From Planotetraspora sp. A-T 1434 (GTDB taxonomy: Bacteria > Actinomycetota > Actinomycetes > Streptosporangiales > Streptosporangiaceae): a stretch of 64,000 nt of DNA. The stretch spans positions 29,982 to 93,981 of the forward strand of contig NZ_JAOEGB010000030.1 of assembly GCF_025420585.1 (NCBI RefSeq). Direction: 5' to 3'. Made by a program: the position numbers and the translations under genes. This document shows, piece after piece, positions 44,343 through 52,313 of the stretch. The notes under the pieces are model-generated. The model ran no database searches, was not told the DNA's origin, and saw only the letters and a program-made list of their open reading frames with translations. Every line of letters begins with the position of its first letter. The stretch's first letter is position 1.

Positions 44343-45170
44343 ATGGTCAGTTTTACTTCATATGACGGGACCGTGCTCGTCTGTCATGAGCGGGGAGAAG
44401 GGCCGGCGCTGGTCTGCTTGCCGGGCGGCCCGGGGCGGTCCTCGCGATACTTGGGAGATCTCGGCGGTCTAGCGACTCAGCGTCGGCTCTTCTTGCTGGA
44501 CAATCGAGGAACCGGCGAATCTGCGGCGCCACTTGATCCAGACACGTATGCGATGGACCGCATGGTCGCGGATGTCGAGGCGCTGCGTGTGCGTCTGGGG
44601 TTCGAGCGGATGGACTTGCTCGGGCATTCGGCGGCTGGAGGGCTGGCGTTGCTGTATGCGGCCCGGTATCCCGAACGGATAGGGCACCTGGTTTTGGTCA
44701 CACCGAGCGTGCACCCGGTGGGGATCGAGATAACCGATGAGCAGTGGTACGCCCAGATCGAGCGCCGAGCTGATGAGAGCTGGTACGAGAGCAGACTGCC
44801 AGACCTCAAGGCGTGGGACGCGGGCGATGAGAGCCGGCGCCTGAGGGCCCAGCCATTCTTCTACAGTCCTTGGAACGAGACCGCCGAAGCGCACGCCACA
44901 CGGTTTGCCGAACGCTCGGTCGAGGCGGCGAAGCGCTTCCACACCAACATGCCCGCTGCCGAGAAGACCCGAGCGAGCCTAGCGAAGGTCACCACGCCGG
45001 TCTTGGTGATCGCGGGAGAGCAGGATCCAGGACCATTGCCCGCGCACGCGGCCGAGCTAGCCGGGATCTTCCCGCGCGGGACCAGCATCGTGCTGCCTGG
45101 GGCTCACTACCCTTGGGTCACCGCTCCGAAAACCTTCGCCGAGGCAGTCGAGGGATTCCTCAACAGCTAA
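44343..45170 (+). CDS. Alpha/beta hydrolase, proline-iminopeptidase-like
   Basis: The 275-residue hydrolase starts at ATG 44343 behind GGAGGG. It has L-P-G-G-P-G-R-S (oxyanion hole, the H-G-G-P-G motif of prolyl aminopeptidase relatives with Leu-Pro in place of His), D-N-R-G-T-G-E-S, nucleophile in L-G-H-S-A-A-G-G, acid in G-E-Q-D-P-G and His in G-A-H-Y-P-W. The cap-domain sequence does not settle peptidase versus esterase. It lies between the integrase fragment and the transposase remnant, so it is cargo of a broken element. Confidence 0.88.
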   Translation: MVSFTSYDGTVLVCHERGEGPALVCLPGGPGRSSRYLGDLGGLATQRRLFLLDNRGTGESAAPLDPDTYAMDRMVADVEALRVRLGFERMDLLGHSAAGGLALLYAARYPERIGHLVLVTPSVHPVGIEITDEQWYAQIERRADESWYESRLPDLKAWDAGDESRRLRAQPFFYSPWNETAEAHATRFAERSVEAAKRFHTNMPAAEKTRASLAKVTTPVLVIAGEQDPGPLPAHAAELAGIFPRGTSIVLPGAHYPWVTAPKTFAEAVEGFLNS

Positions 45171-45176
45171 CAACTC

Positions 45177-45540
45177 GACCGTCACCCGGGCTGTCCATGA
45201 GATCCGGCCGTTGCTGGAGCAGCGAGGATTCGCTGTACCTGGTCGCCCGGACGTCGGGTTGCACACGTTGACGGACGTGTTCATTGACTCCGGCTATCAG
45301 GGACTGGCCCGTGGATGCAACACCCGAGGAGATCACGGCGTAGGAGGCTGCGCGCAAGGGCCCAGTCCTCACAGCGGATCTGCGTCGAGCACGCCATCGC
45401 CGAACCCAAGCAGTGGAGAACCCAGCAGCGTTGGATCGGCCGTCGCGAGAACTACGCCCCCACCGCCGCGCCGTCGCCGGCCTCGTCTCCGACCGCTGCG
45501 CTATGCGGTAAAAGTCACCGGCCGGACCGCCCAGACAAAC
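45177..45540 (+). pseudogene. IS5-type transposase remnant with internal deletion
   Basis: Three short stretches in different frames are recognisable. First is I-R-P-L-L-E-Q-R-G-F, V-P-G-R-P-D-V-G-L and D-V-F; next D-S-G-Y-Q-G-L-A-R; then V-E-H-A-I-A-E-P-K-Q-W-R with R-R-E-N-Y-A. The last is the Y-(2)-R-(3)-E-like C-terminal catalytic region of IS5/IS1182-style DDE transposases (here E-H-A-I). The catalytic body between them is deleted and frames are broken. No terminal inverted repeats could be defined by eye. Confidence 0.6.
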
Positions 45541-45566
45541 ACGCCCCCACCTCATTCGCGCAGTCG

Positions 45567-45588
45567 TAATGGCCCGCTAATGGCCCGC
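45567..45588. repeat. Perfect tandem 11-bp repeat TAATGGCCCGC x2
   Basis: Two identical 11-bp units lie 28 nt before the terminator hairpin of copy D. Related units also occur at 46585-46613. They look like integrase arm-type sites. Here they lie on the opposite side of the tRNA fragment from copies A-C. Confidence 0.55.
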
Positions 45589-45615
45589 GATGATCGAAGA
45601 GTCCTACAAAAGATC

Positions 45616-45655
45616 AAGGCCCCGGGTCGGGATTCTTGTCCTGACCTGGGCCTTT
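45616..45655. terminator. Terminator hairpin of attachment copy D
   Basis: AAGGCCCCGGGTC pairs with GACCTGGGCCTT with one bulge or mismatch, loop of 14 nt. Same position relative to the tRNA fragment as in copy B, supporting co-duplication of tRNA 3' end and terminator. Confidence 0.7.
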
Positions 45656-45662
45656 GAGGTTA

Positions 45663-45704
45663 GAGCGGGTGACGGGAATCGAACCCGCGCTGTCAGCTTG
45701 GGAA
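45663..45704 (-). repeat. tRNA-Gly(CCC) 3'-half fragment, copy D
   Basis: The 42 nt read on the minus strand as the 3' half of a tRNA-Gly: CCC of the anticodon, the anticodon-stem 3' side AAGCTGA, the T-arm GCGGGTTCGATTCCCG and the acceptor strand CACCCGC plus discriminator T. No CCA is encoded. The 5' half is replaced by unrelated sequence starting at 45705. A crossover in the anticodon loop explains the boundary. Confidence 0.82.
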
Positions 45705-45907
45705 TTGCATCGATCACTCGGTGTAGGGCGGCTGACCTGCGGTTGAGGCGGGTCATGAGTGACCGTGATTGCCCCCTCGTCACCCTGGCTAATTGCACGG
45801 CGATCTACGGTGCCCTGCGAGGAACGAGGCCCCAGATCGGCGATTGTTCTCAACTTGTCGTAGCTCACTGACATCATCGAATCCGCTGACGCAATCGAGG
45901 AGGACGC

Positions 45908-46498
45908 ATGGGAAGAGTACTCCTGGAAATGACCATGTCGCTGGACGGCTTCACCGCGGCGCCGAATGTCGACGTCGACCAACCCCTGGGTGAGGACGGT
46001 GAGCGTCTGCACGGCTGGCTCGGCCTTGGTGGCAACCCGGTAAGCGAGATCGACCGCGAGATCTCCGCTGAGATGTTCGCGGAGACGGGAGCGTTCATCC
46101 TCGGCAGACGGACCTTCGACGTGGGTGAAGGCCCGTGGGGAGACGACGGCGCCTTCGGCATGCCGTGCTTCGTTCTCACCAGCCGGACCCGGGAGAAGCT
46201 GGTCAAGGGCCCCACAACCTTCACCTTCGTCACCGACGGCGTCGAAAGCGCCCTCAAGCAGGCCAGGGCGGCAGCGGGTAACAAGGACGTCGTCGTGATG
46301 GGCGGGGCGGAGGTTGCCCGGCAGTATCTCAGGGCCGGGCTCGTCGACGAGGTGCGCATCCACCTGGTGCCGATGCTTCTCGGCGCGGGCACTCGACTCT
46401 TCGACGGAGGCCGTGTCGAGCTGGAGCAGACGAGGGTGGTCGAGTCGCCGGCCGCCACCCACCTGACGTTTCGGGTTGCACGGTCCGCGATTTCGTGA
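45908..46498 (+). CDS. Dihydrofolate-reductase/RibD-C-like protein (second copy)
   Basis: The 196-residue protein starts with V-L-L-E-M-T-M-S-L-D-G-F and has I-L-G-R-R-T-F-D-V and the cofactor-side segment D-V-V-V-M-G-G-A-E-V-A-R-Q-Y-L. GAGGAGG lies well placed before the ATG. It belongs to the same broad fold as the product at 34924 but is not a close duplicate. It lies 200 nt inside attachment copy D. The substrate is unknown; these stand-alone proteins are not required for folate reduction. Confidence 0.88.
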   Translation: MGRVLLEMTMSLDGFTAAPNVDVDQPLGEDGERLHGWLGLGGNPVSEIDREISAEMFAETGAFILGRRTFDVGEGPWGDDGAFGMPCFVLTSRTREKLVKGPTTFTFVTDGVESALKQARAAAGNKDVVVMGGAEVARQYLRAGLVDEVRIHLVPMLLGAGTRLFDGGRVELEQTRVVESPAATHLTFRVARSAIS

Positions 46499-46584
46499 GC
46501 AGTGGTCGATGCCGGCGACGGAGGGCAAGCCCGTCTGTGACTGTTGACATCCAATCACCGAGGAGGCGACCGGCTGTACCGCTC

Positions 46585-46613
46585 TTAATGGCCCGGCACC
46601 ACTAACGGCCCGG
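46585..46613. repeat. Two related 12-bp units TTAATGGCCCGG and CTAACGGCCCGG
   Basis: The units start 17 bp apart and resemble the perfect repeat at 45567-45588. No tRNA fragment is seen next to them. They may mark the right edge of the integrated DNA. Confidence 0.4.
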
Positions 46614-47256
46614 TGATCGAGAGGGAACCACGGGCGGACACGCGCTCACCCGTGTGCCGCTGCTCCCCCTTCCCCCGCTAGCTGCCTTCTCCGGGACTGC
46701 AGGCGGGTTCTGTCAAGGACGGCTTTGCGTGTACATGAGCCGGTCACCTTCCACACGAAGTGGTTGCCCTGCCCGCACAGCCGTCCCTGACGGGTTCGTC
46801 TCGTCAAGAAGGTTGGACTCGCCGGTGAGCTTAGTTGACGCGAGCAATGGAACAGGGAAGGTGCAGGCCCTTCTATGACGCGGAGACGGCAGCCGACCTT
46901 GGCGATACAACATGGACTGGTGGGAGCTTTGGGCGTTCGACCCGGATGTTCGCCGCGGATCTGAACCCCAGGCGAGGGACCCAGACGGACGTCGGCGGGG
47001 CAGTGTCCTGCTGGTCGCTCTGATAGCTGGCATGGCCGGCGGGGTGGAGCCCTTCCGCGGATGTTGCTGGTTGTGGTGAGTGTCGTATCGCTGGCCATCG
47101 CGACAAGGGCGAGGGTGGCCGTCCGGACTTAGGTGGGAGCGGTGGCGGCGTGCCAGCAGCGGAGATGTGAGCCCTGGATGATCTCCAGAGAACGGGTCCA
47201 TAAGACGTGATCACTATAAACACCCTTTGTGGCTATACGGATACATTAAGTGACTC
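46614..47256. other. Non-coding or decayed stretch between the hot spot and the metal region
   Basis: About 640 nt with no supported gene. Short frames exist (for example a 55-codon plus-strand frame at 46912) but none has a usable Shine-Dalgarno. The last 60 nt are AT-rich (ATCACTATAAACACC... TATACGGATACATTAAG) and probably hold the promoter of the His-rich gene. Confidence 0.5.
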
Positions 47257-47649
47257 GTGGGGCGATGGCGAGGTGCGAGCAGAAGCGCACACCAGGCAAA
47301 CATGCTGGTGTGGGCTTGTTTGCTGCTCGGGCTCGTCACCATCGCTCACCTGTGGTCGCATGCCGTAACGCTCCATCATCACGCGCAGTCCTCGGTTCCG
47401 GCTCAATCGTGTGAGCATCATTCGATGCCGCATGCTCATGATGAGATCGCTCATCCGGATGCCTTTCCCGTGCCGGAATGCCCGCAGCTCGCCGTCACAC
47501 CCGCGACTGCGACGTGGGTCGTCATCGCCGAGGCCACCGTCCCCCTGGTTGCTGCGCGCCTGCCACTGACGCATCCGGGGCGTGACCCTCCACGAGGCCA
47601 TTGGGCGCGCTCTGTGTGTACGCACACGCTCGAAGTCAATCGGCCCTGA
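47257..47649 (+). CDS. Small His-rich membrane or exported protein
   Basis: 130 residues from GTG 47257; an ATG at 47302 just before the hydrophobic segment is an alternative start. One hydrophobic segment (M-L-V-W-A-C-L-L-L-G-L-V) is followed by histidine clusters: T-L-H-H-H-A, C-E-H-H-S-M-P-H-A-H and further His/Cys residues, then a second hydrophobic stretch near residue 90. The composition suggests copper or zinc binding at the membrane, like small DUF6153-style proteins near copper genes. A GC-poor promoter-like region lies directly upstream, and the GTG may be leaderless. Confidence 0.6.
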   Translation: MGRWRGASRSAHQANMLVWACLLLGLVTIAHLWSHAVTLHHHAQSSVPAQSCEHHSMPHAHDEIAHPDAFPVPECPQLAVTPATATWVVIAEATVPLVAARLPLTHPGRDPPRGHWARSVCTHTLEVNRP

Positions 47650-47754
47650 AGGTCTCAAGCCATACCTGACCTCCCATCGAGGTCCGGCTTCGCATCCCTG
47701 TATCCATTCCTTCAGGACCCCGGCGCGGCGCGCCGGAGAGAGCGTGACCTACTC

Positions 47755-48804
47755 ATGTCCACGACTAATGCTGTTTCGACATCCAGGCTCTCCCTTGCTC
47801 AGCTGGTGGGCAACACCCCCGTCTGCTGGATCTCCGAGCCCTTCACGTCTGTAGGGCGGGGCTTCTGGGCCAAACTGGAACGCGTCAACCCCGGTGGGCT
47901 CAAAGACCGGCCCGCCCTGCACATTGTGCGGAGAGCCCGGGCGCGGGGCGAACTTGCGCCGGGAGCGATGATCGTTGAGTCGACCTCCGGAACCTTCGGC
48001 CTGGGACTGGCACTGGCCGGCATCATTCATGGCCATCCCGTCACGGTTGTGACCGACCCGGGCATGGAGGCGATCGTGCATCGCCTTCTGTGTGCCTACG
48101 GCGCCCGTATCGAAACGGTTGATCGGCCACACCCGGCCGGGGGCTGGCAACAGGCCCGGCTGGACAAGGTACAGGAACTGCTGGCCCAGTATCCCGGAAC
48201 CTACTGGCCGCAGCAGTACGACAATCCCGACAACGTTGCGGCCTACGCCGGATTGGCGCATGAGCTGATCGAGCAACTCGGCCGCATTGATGTGCTCGTG
48301 TGCAGTGTGGGCACCGGCGGCCATTCGGCGGGGGTGGCCAAAGTCCTGCGCCGTCATCACCCTGCGATGCGTCTGGTCGGGGTGGACGCGGTGGGGTCGA
48401 CGATTTTCGGGCAGCCCGCTCGGCCCCGCCTGATGCGAGGCCTGGGCAGCAGCATCCATCCGCGCAACATCGCACACGAGGAATTCGACGAGGTGCACTG
48501 GGTCGCCCCGCATGAGGCGGTGTGGGCCTGCCGTACGTTGGCCGCGACGCACTACGCGGCCGGTGGCTGGAGCGTCGGTGCCGTCTGCCTGGTCGCCTCC
48601 TGGCTGGCGACGACGTGGCCCGCCAAGACTCGGATCGTGGGAATCTTTCCCGACGGCCCCGCCCGGTACTACACCACGATCTACGACGACGCCTACTGCA
48701 CCGCACATAACCTACTGGGCCGGCCACCGGCGCCCGAACCGGACGAGATCAAGCACCCGGGCGACGCCGAAGTGATCGGATGGACGCGGATGGTGATGCG
48801 CTGA
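47755..48804 (+). CDS. PLP-dependent cysteine-synthase-like enzyme
   Basis: The 349-residue fold-type II PLP enzyme has the lysine that binds PLP in V-N-P-G-G-L-K-D-R, an asparagine-loop equivalent S-T-S-G-T-F-G-L-G, and the phosphate-binding [10 protein letters not shown]. It resembles the cysteine synthase/cystathionine beta-synthase group, but usual O-acetylserine sulfhydrylases read S-G-N-T-G where this has S-G-T-F-G, so the acceptor may differ. It overlaps the MFS gene by one base (TGATG), so enzyme and exporter are made together. Relatives such as SbnA make a metallophore precursor; that link is only suggestive here. Confidence 0.85.
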   Translation: MSTTNAVSTSRLSLAQLVGNTPVCWISEPFTSVGRGFWAKLERVNPGGLKDRPALHIVRRARARGELAPGAMIVESTSGTFGLGLALAGIIHGHPVTVVTDPGMEAIVHRLLCAYGARIETVDRPHPAGGWQQARLDKVQELLAQYPGTYWPQQYDNPDNVAAYAGLAHELIEQLGRIDVLVCSVGTGGHSAGVAKVLRRHHPAMRLVGVDAVGSTIFGQPARPRLMRGLGSSIHPRNIAHEEFDEVHWVAPHEAVWACRTLAATHYAAGGWSVGAVCLVASWLATTWPAKTRIVGIFPDGPARYYTTIYDDAYCTAHNLLGRPPAPEPDEIKHPGDAEVIGWTRMVMR

Positions 48805-50135
48805 TGTGGCACCGCTTCCGCTCCTTCGACCGCAGCGTCCAGCTTCTCATGCTTAATCAGTTCGCCATCAACACTGGCTTCTACATGCTGATGCCCTATC
48901 TGGCAGGCCACCTGGCCCATGGACTGGGCATGGCGACCTGGACCGTCGCCCTCGTCCTGGCAATGCGTAACCTCAGCCAGCAGGGGCTGTTTCTTCTCGG
49001 CGGCGCCCTGGCCGACCGGCTGGGCTATCGGCCGGTCATCATTGTGGGTTGCCTGCTACGTACCTGTGGGTTCGCATTGCTCGGCTTCGCCGCCACCCTG
49101 CCCGCGCTGCTGGTCGCTTCGGCCATGACGGGCCTGGCGGGTGCGCTGTTCAACCCCGCAGTGCGCGCGTATCTTGCCCATGACGCCAAAGATCGCCGGG
49201 TGGAGGGGTTCGCCCTGTTCAACGTCTTCTACCAGGCGGGCATCCTGGCGGGCCCCTTGATCGGGGTTGCCCTTATGACGACCGGTTTTCCGTTGGTGTG
49301 CTGGGCGGCCGCGGCCGTGTTCGCTCTGCTGACCGTCCTGCAGTTGCTGGCATTGCCGTCCTGCCACAGCACCACCGATGGGCCGACCGGGCTGTTGGCC
49401 GGATGGCGCATCGTGGTGAAGAACCGGCCGTTCCTGCTGTTCACCCTGGCCATGAGCACCTCCTACGTGCTCGCCTTCCAGATCTACCTCGCGTTGCCGC
49501 TCCACCTGGGCAGTACGGGCGGGGTCAGCGCCTTGTTCGTGGTGTCGGCCGTCGTCGCGATCGGCGGACAGCTCCGCATCACGGTTTGGGCTCGCACACG
49601 CTGGAGCAGCGGCCAGGCAATCACCCGCGGGCTCGCGCTCATGGCGCTGGCCTTCCTGCCGCTGGCGATCACTTCCTGGACCGGGACCGGGTGCTGCGAC
49701 GGCATGCGCTTGACGGCAGTGCTCACCTGCACTGTGATGTTGGCGCTCGGCAGTGCGCTCACGTATCCGTTCGAGATGGACACCGTGGTGCTGCTGGCCC
49801 GGGAACGGCTCGTCGCCACGCATTACGGGCTTTACAACACCGTGGCCGGCATCGGCATCACTCTCGGCAACGTGCTCATCGGAACCCTCCTCGGTTCCTC
49901 CGTACGACCGGCACCGTGGCTGTTGCTGGCGGCGGCGGGCACATCGGGTGCGATCGCCGTCCATTTCCTCACTCGAGGCGGCCACGCCACGGATGCCCTG
50001 CCTTCCGAAGCCCTCACCGCATCGCAGCCGAAACCTGAAGAACCGCGCCCGGACACATCAGCGGCAAAGTCGGATGGAATTGCCGGACTAACAACCCCTC
50101 TGGGTGCACGGGCAGCAGGGGACAGGCCGAGGTAA
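48804..50135 (+). CDS. MFS transporter coupled to the cysteine-synthase-like enzyme
   Basis: About 443 residues with roughly 12 hydrophobic spans; the MFS motif A between spans 2 and 3 reads G-A-L-A-D-R-L-G-Y-R. The C-terminal 50 residues are hydrophilic. I start at ATG 48804, which overlaps the preceding stop; the in-frame ATG at 48780 lies inside the previous gene. The coupling implies export or import of the product or substrate of the PLP enzyme. A strong hairpin follows 36 nt after the stop. Confidence 0.9.
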   Translation: MWHRFRSFDRSVQLLMLNQFAINTGFYMLMPYLAGHLAHGLGMATWTVALVLAMRNLSQQGLFLLGGALADRLGYRPVIIVGCLLRTCGFALLGFAATLPALLVASAMTGLAGALFNPAVRAYLAHDAKDRRVEGFALFNVFYQAGILAGPLIGVALMTTGFPLVCWAAAAVFALLTVLQLLALPSCHSTTDGPTGLLAGWRIVVKNRPFLLFTLAMSTSYVLAFQIYLALPLHLGSTGGVSALFVVSAVVAIGGQLRITVWARTRWSSGQAITRGLALMALAFLPLAITSWTGTGCCDGMRLTAVLTCTVMLALGSALTYPFEMDTVVLLARERLVATHYGLYNTVAGIGITLGNVLIGTLLGSSVRPAPWLLLAAAGTSGAIAVHFLTRGGHATDALPSEALTASQPKPEEPRPDTSAAKSDGIAGLTTPLGARAAGDRPR

Positions 50136-50171
50136 GAAGTTGGTCGCCTCATCGGGTTGGATTCCTCACGT

Positions 50172-50197
50172 GGCCGGTCGGCCTCAGCCGACCGGCC
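50172..50197 (+). terminator. Terminator after the PLP/MFS pair
   Basis: A perfect 11-bp stem GGCCGGTCGGC / GCCGACCGGCC with a 4-nt loop CTCA, 36 nt after the MFS stop. No U tract. Confidence 0.8.
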
Positions 50198-50340
50198 GCA
50201 CGCTGGCCTCTGCGCCGCCAACCGTAGGAAGCGCGGGCGGTCCCGGCGCCAGAAACCTTCCCTGCCGACCGGACGAGCACTGATGACGCCCTGTGCCGCA
50301 CCGGGGATGGCCTCTCATCTGTTCATCAAGGAGCGTCGAT

Positions 50341-50667
50341 GTCCCTTCACGCACACAATTGCGTATCGGGTCGTCTAAATCCGATGGGCACCCGATCATC
50401 GGCGAAGTGCCGTTCCGCGTCGCCGCGCCTGCGACGCCTACCGCTGCCACCCCCACACCCACGACCAGTGCGGCATCGGAGGTTGTCACTACGCCATCCG
50501 CGCCGGTCACTCCTGCGGCGGAGCCGAACGAGGCCGGGCCCCAATCAGCAGCTTCGACGGCCGGCACGTCCTCTACCAATGTCTGGCTGATCGTCGCCGG
50601 AGTCGTCGTGCTGGCGCTCGCCGTCTTCCTGCTGGCGGGAGGCAGGAAGAAACGAGCGGAGAAATGA
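50341..50667 (+). pseudogene. CopC-domain protein remnant (C-terminal part)
   Basis: Two frames give the end of a CopC-like domain: I-A-Y-R-V-V in one, then S-D-G-H-P-I-I-G-E-V-P-F-R-V in the other, followed by a Thr/Pro/Ala-rich linker, a membrane span (V-W-L-I-V-A-G-V-V-V-L-A-L-A-V-F-L-L) and a G-R-K-K-R tail. Intact CopC proteins have a signal peptide and about 90 more residues with the copper-binding N-terminal histidine; those are missing. A short indel near 50375 causes the shift. An AAGGAG is preserved before the ATG at 50339, which opens a wrong frame. Confidence 0.6.
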
Positions 50668-50749
50668 GGCGGACGGCGACTGCCTCCTCCATCTCTTGTC
50701 CCCAAGTCTGGGACGTCCCGCAGCAGTGGTCACAATCCCAGCGTGCGGT

Positions 50750-51364
50750 TCACCCTGAAGCTTCCTTCGTCGACAGCATCCGTTCCATCAACGAGATTTC
50801 CCCTTCTTGAGCTGCGACGATCGCCTCTGCCAGCCGTCGAACGCGCTCGTCGCCGCTGAGCCGCAGGGCGGCACGCGCCATGTCCACGCCACCCTTGTGA
50901 TGCGCGATCATCAGGCGGAGGAACCTCGCCTCCGCCGCACGACCCTGGGCCCCCTCCAACTGCTTAAGTTGGCTGGAGGTTGCCATTCCCGGCATCGGGG
51001 CGGCTGTTGTGTGACCCATGGAGCGGTGTCCCTGCTGCGTCCATGTCATCGGAGGAGCAAGGGAGGTCTGCGACAGTCCCCACATGTCGAGCCAGGCGAA
51101 CATCTGGCCGATCTGCTGCTGCTGGGTGAGCGCGATGTCATAGGCGAGAGTCCGTACCTCCGCATCCGTGGTGCGGTCGCGCACGATCATCGCCATGCTT
51201 ACCGCCTGTGCGTGGTGGGTCTGCATGTCCCTGGCGAATCCGGCCTCGGGTGAGTCGTCGGCCGGAGCCCGACGATTGAGGGCCGCTCCGGCCAGGACAA
51301 CCACTACGACGGCGAGGGCGGTGACGGCCAGGGCCCGCGGTCCCAGACGTCTGATCAAGGTCAT
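50750..51364 (-). CDS. DUF305 (CopM-like) protein
   Basis: The 204-residue protein has an N-terminal signal anchor (about residues 10-30) and two DUF305 metal-binding helices: M-Q-T-H-H-A-Q-A-V-S-M-A and L-M-I-A-H-H-K-G-G-V-D-M-A. A Met/His-rich stretch (H-R-S-M-G-H, P-M-P-G-M) lies between them. In CopM, DUF305 binds copper in the periplasm. Its ATG overlaps the stop of the DUF3105 gene by four bases. The pair is controlled from the double dyad at 51995-52029. Confidence 0.9.
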   Translation of the reverse strand: MTLIRRLGPRALAVTALAVVVVVLAGAALNRRAPADDSPEAGFARDMQTHHAQAVSMAMIVRDRTTDAEVRTLAYDIALTQQQQIGQMFAWLDMWGLSQTSLAPPMTWTQQGHRSMGHTTAAPMPGMATSSQLKQLEGAQGRAAEARFLRLMIAHHKGGVDMARAALRLSGDERVRRLAEAIVAAQEGEISLMERMLSTKEASG

Positions 51365-51972
51365 GCGACGGGCTCTCCCGTTCCCCCATCGCAGGGCGCG
51401 CCCGGCTCGGGAGCTTGAGGGCTCTTCACATGGGCACGGATGAAACGCGCGAGTCTGGGGTCGTCCGTACCGTCCAGCGTCAGTTGCTTGCCCCATGCGC
51501 TTGCGACGACTGCGGACCTCTGGCCGGCGAACGGGGAGAGGACCACATACTCCTGGCCGGCGACGAGATTGCGGAGTTTCTGCAAGTCTCCCTTTGCGAG
51601 ATCAGGCGAGTGTGTGATCCAGACGGCGCCGTGCTCCTGTGCGTGCACCACGTTCTCCGCGCGGACTGGTTGGTCGTAGATGCCGCAATTGATCCAGGTC
51701 GGGTCGTGGTCACCGCCGACCGGTGGGGATTGCGGGTAAGTGACGGCCTCGGTCGTGTGATCACGGTCCTTGATGGCGTAGGTGCGGACGGCGTCGAGCG
51801 ATGTCTTGTTCCTCTCCTTGAGGAACAAGACTCCACCCGCTACGGCGATCCCGCTCACCAGAAGGGTCGATGTGCCGATCAAAGTGACCTTCCGCAACCG
51901 CTCAGACCCCCGCTGCCGGGCCTGCAGTTGTGAGAGGCGCTCCCTCCTGGTCGCCTGCTCCGCACTGCTCAT
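51361..51972 (-). CDS. DUF3105 membrane-anchored protein
   Basis: The 203-residue protein has a charged N-terminus, one membrane anchor (about residues 28-50), and an external DUF3105 domain with Y-P-Q-S-P-P-V-G-G-D-H-D, N-C-G-I-Y and H-A-Q-E-H-G-A-V-W-I. The conserved His/Cys pattern suggests metal binding or redox function, but the family's role is not known. AGGAG lies 7 nt before the ATG. It is the first gene of the coupled pair with DUF305, a common couple near actinobacterial copper genes. Confidence 0.88.
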   Translation of the reverse strand: MSSAEQATRRERLSQLQARQRGSERLRKVTLIGTSTLLVSGIAVAGGVLFLKERNKTSLDAVRTYAIKDRDHTTEAVTYPQSPPVGGDHDPTWINCGIYDQPVRAENVVHAQEHGAVWITHSPDLAKGDLQKLRNLVAGQEYVVLSPFAGQRSAVVASAWGKQLTLDGTDDPRLARFIRAHVKSPQAPEPGAPCDGGTGEPVA

Positions 51973-51994
51973 CGGGCTTCTCCTATCGCTTCTC

Positions 51995-52029
51995 TTCTAC
52001 GACGCGTAGAACTTCTACACAAGGTAGAA
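51995..52029 (-). promoter_or_regulatory. Double operator: two TTCTAC-N5-GTAGAA dyads upstream of DUF3105-DUF305
   Basis: Two perfect 17-bp dyads, 51995-52011 and 52013-52029, are separated by one base, giving an 18-bp period. They start 23 nt upstream of the DUF3105 ATG, where they would cover the promoter or transcription start. A half-conserved version lies before the BlaI-type gene at 63813-63829. Confidence 0.7.
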
Positions 52030-52278
52030 TATGGCGGCGGTAAAGCCGGTTTCAGGTGCCTCAGACGGTGAACGCGTAACAAGGCGCGAGGGATGAGGAC
52101 GACCGGGGACCCTGCTGCCACTCCGCCCACTGAGGCAGGACTCCTCTCCGAAAGACGTCCCCGCTTCCGAGATCACCCGACTCGGAAGCGGGTTCTCGCC
52201 TATCGGCTCTGTCGCAGTGAACCGGACACGCTACAGGCGAGCCCTCACGCCTGCGCACGTGTCCTGGCATCGAAAGCG

Positions 52279-52311
52279 TTGACAGATGAGATCGTCTCGT
52301 TATGCTCTCAT
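52279..52311 (+). promoter_or_regulatory. Promoter and operator-like repeat of the ArsR/CDF operon
   Basis: TTGACA (52279-52284) and TATGCT (52301-52306) are 16 nt apart. The inverted repeat ATGAGA (52286-52291) / TCTCAT (52306-52311) overlaps the -10 element, and a smaller GAGA-TCG-TCTC dyad lies inside. This fits repression by the encoded ArsR-type sensor. Confidence 0.6.
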
Positions 52312-52313
52312 AC

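Noticed and set aside
46912..47076. Plus-strand 55-codon frame with a tryptophan-rich start and a hydrophobic stretch
   Set aside because: There is no Shine-Dalgarno at useful distance, the surroundings look decayed, and codon bias is poor.
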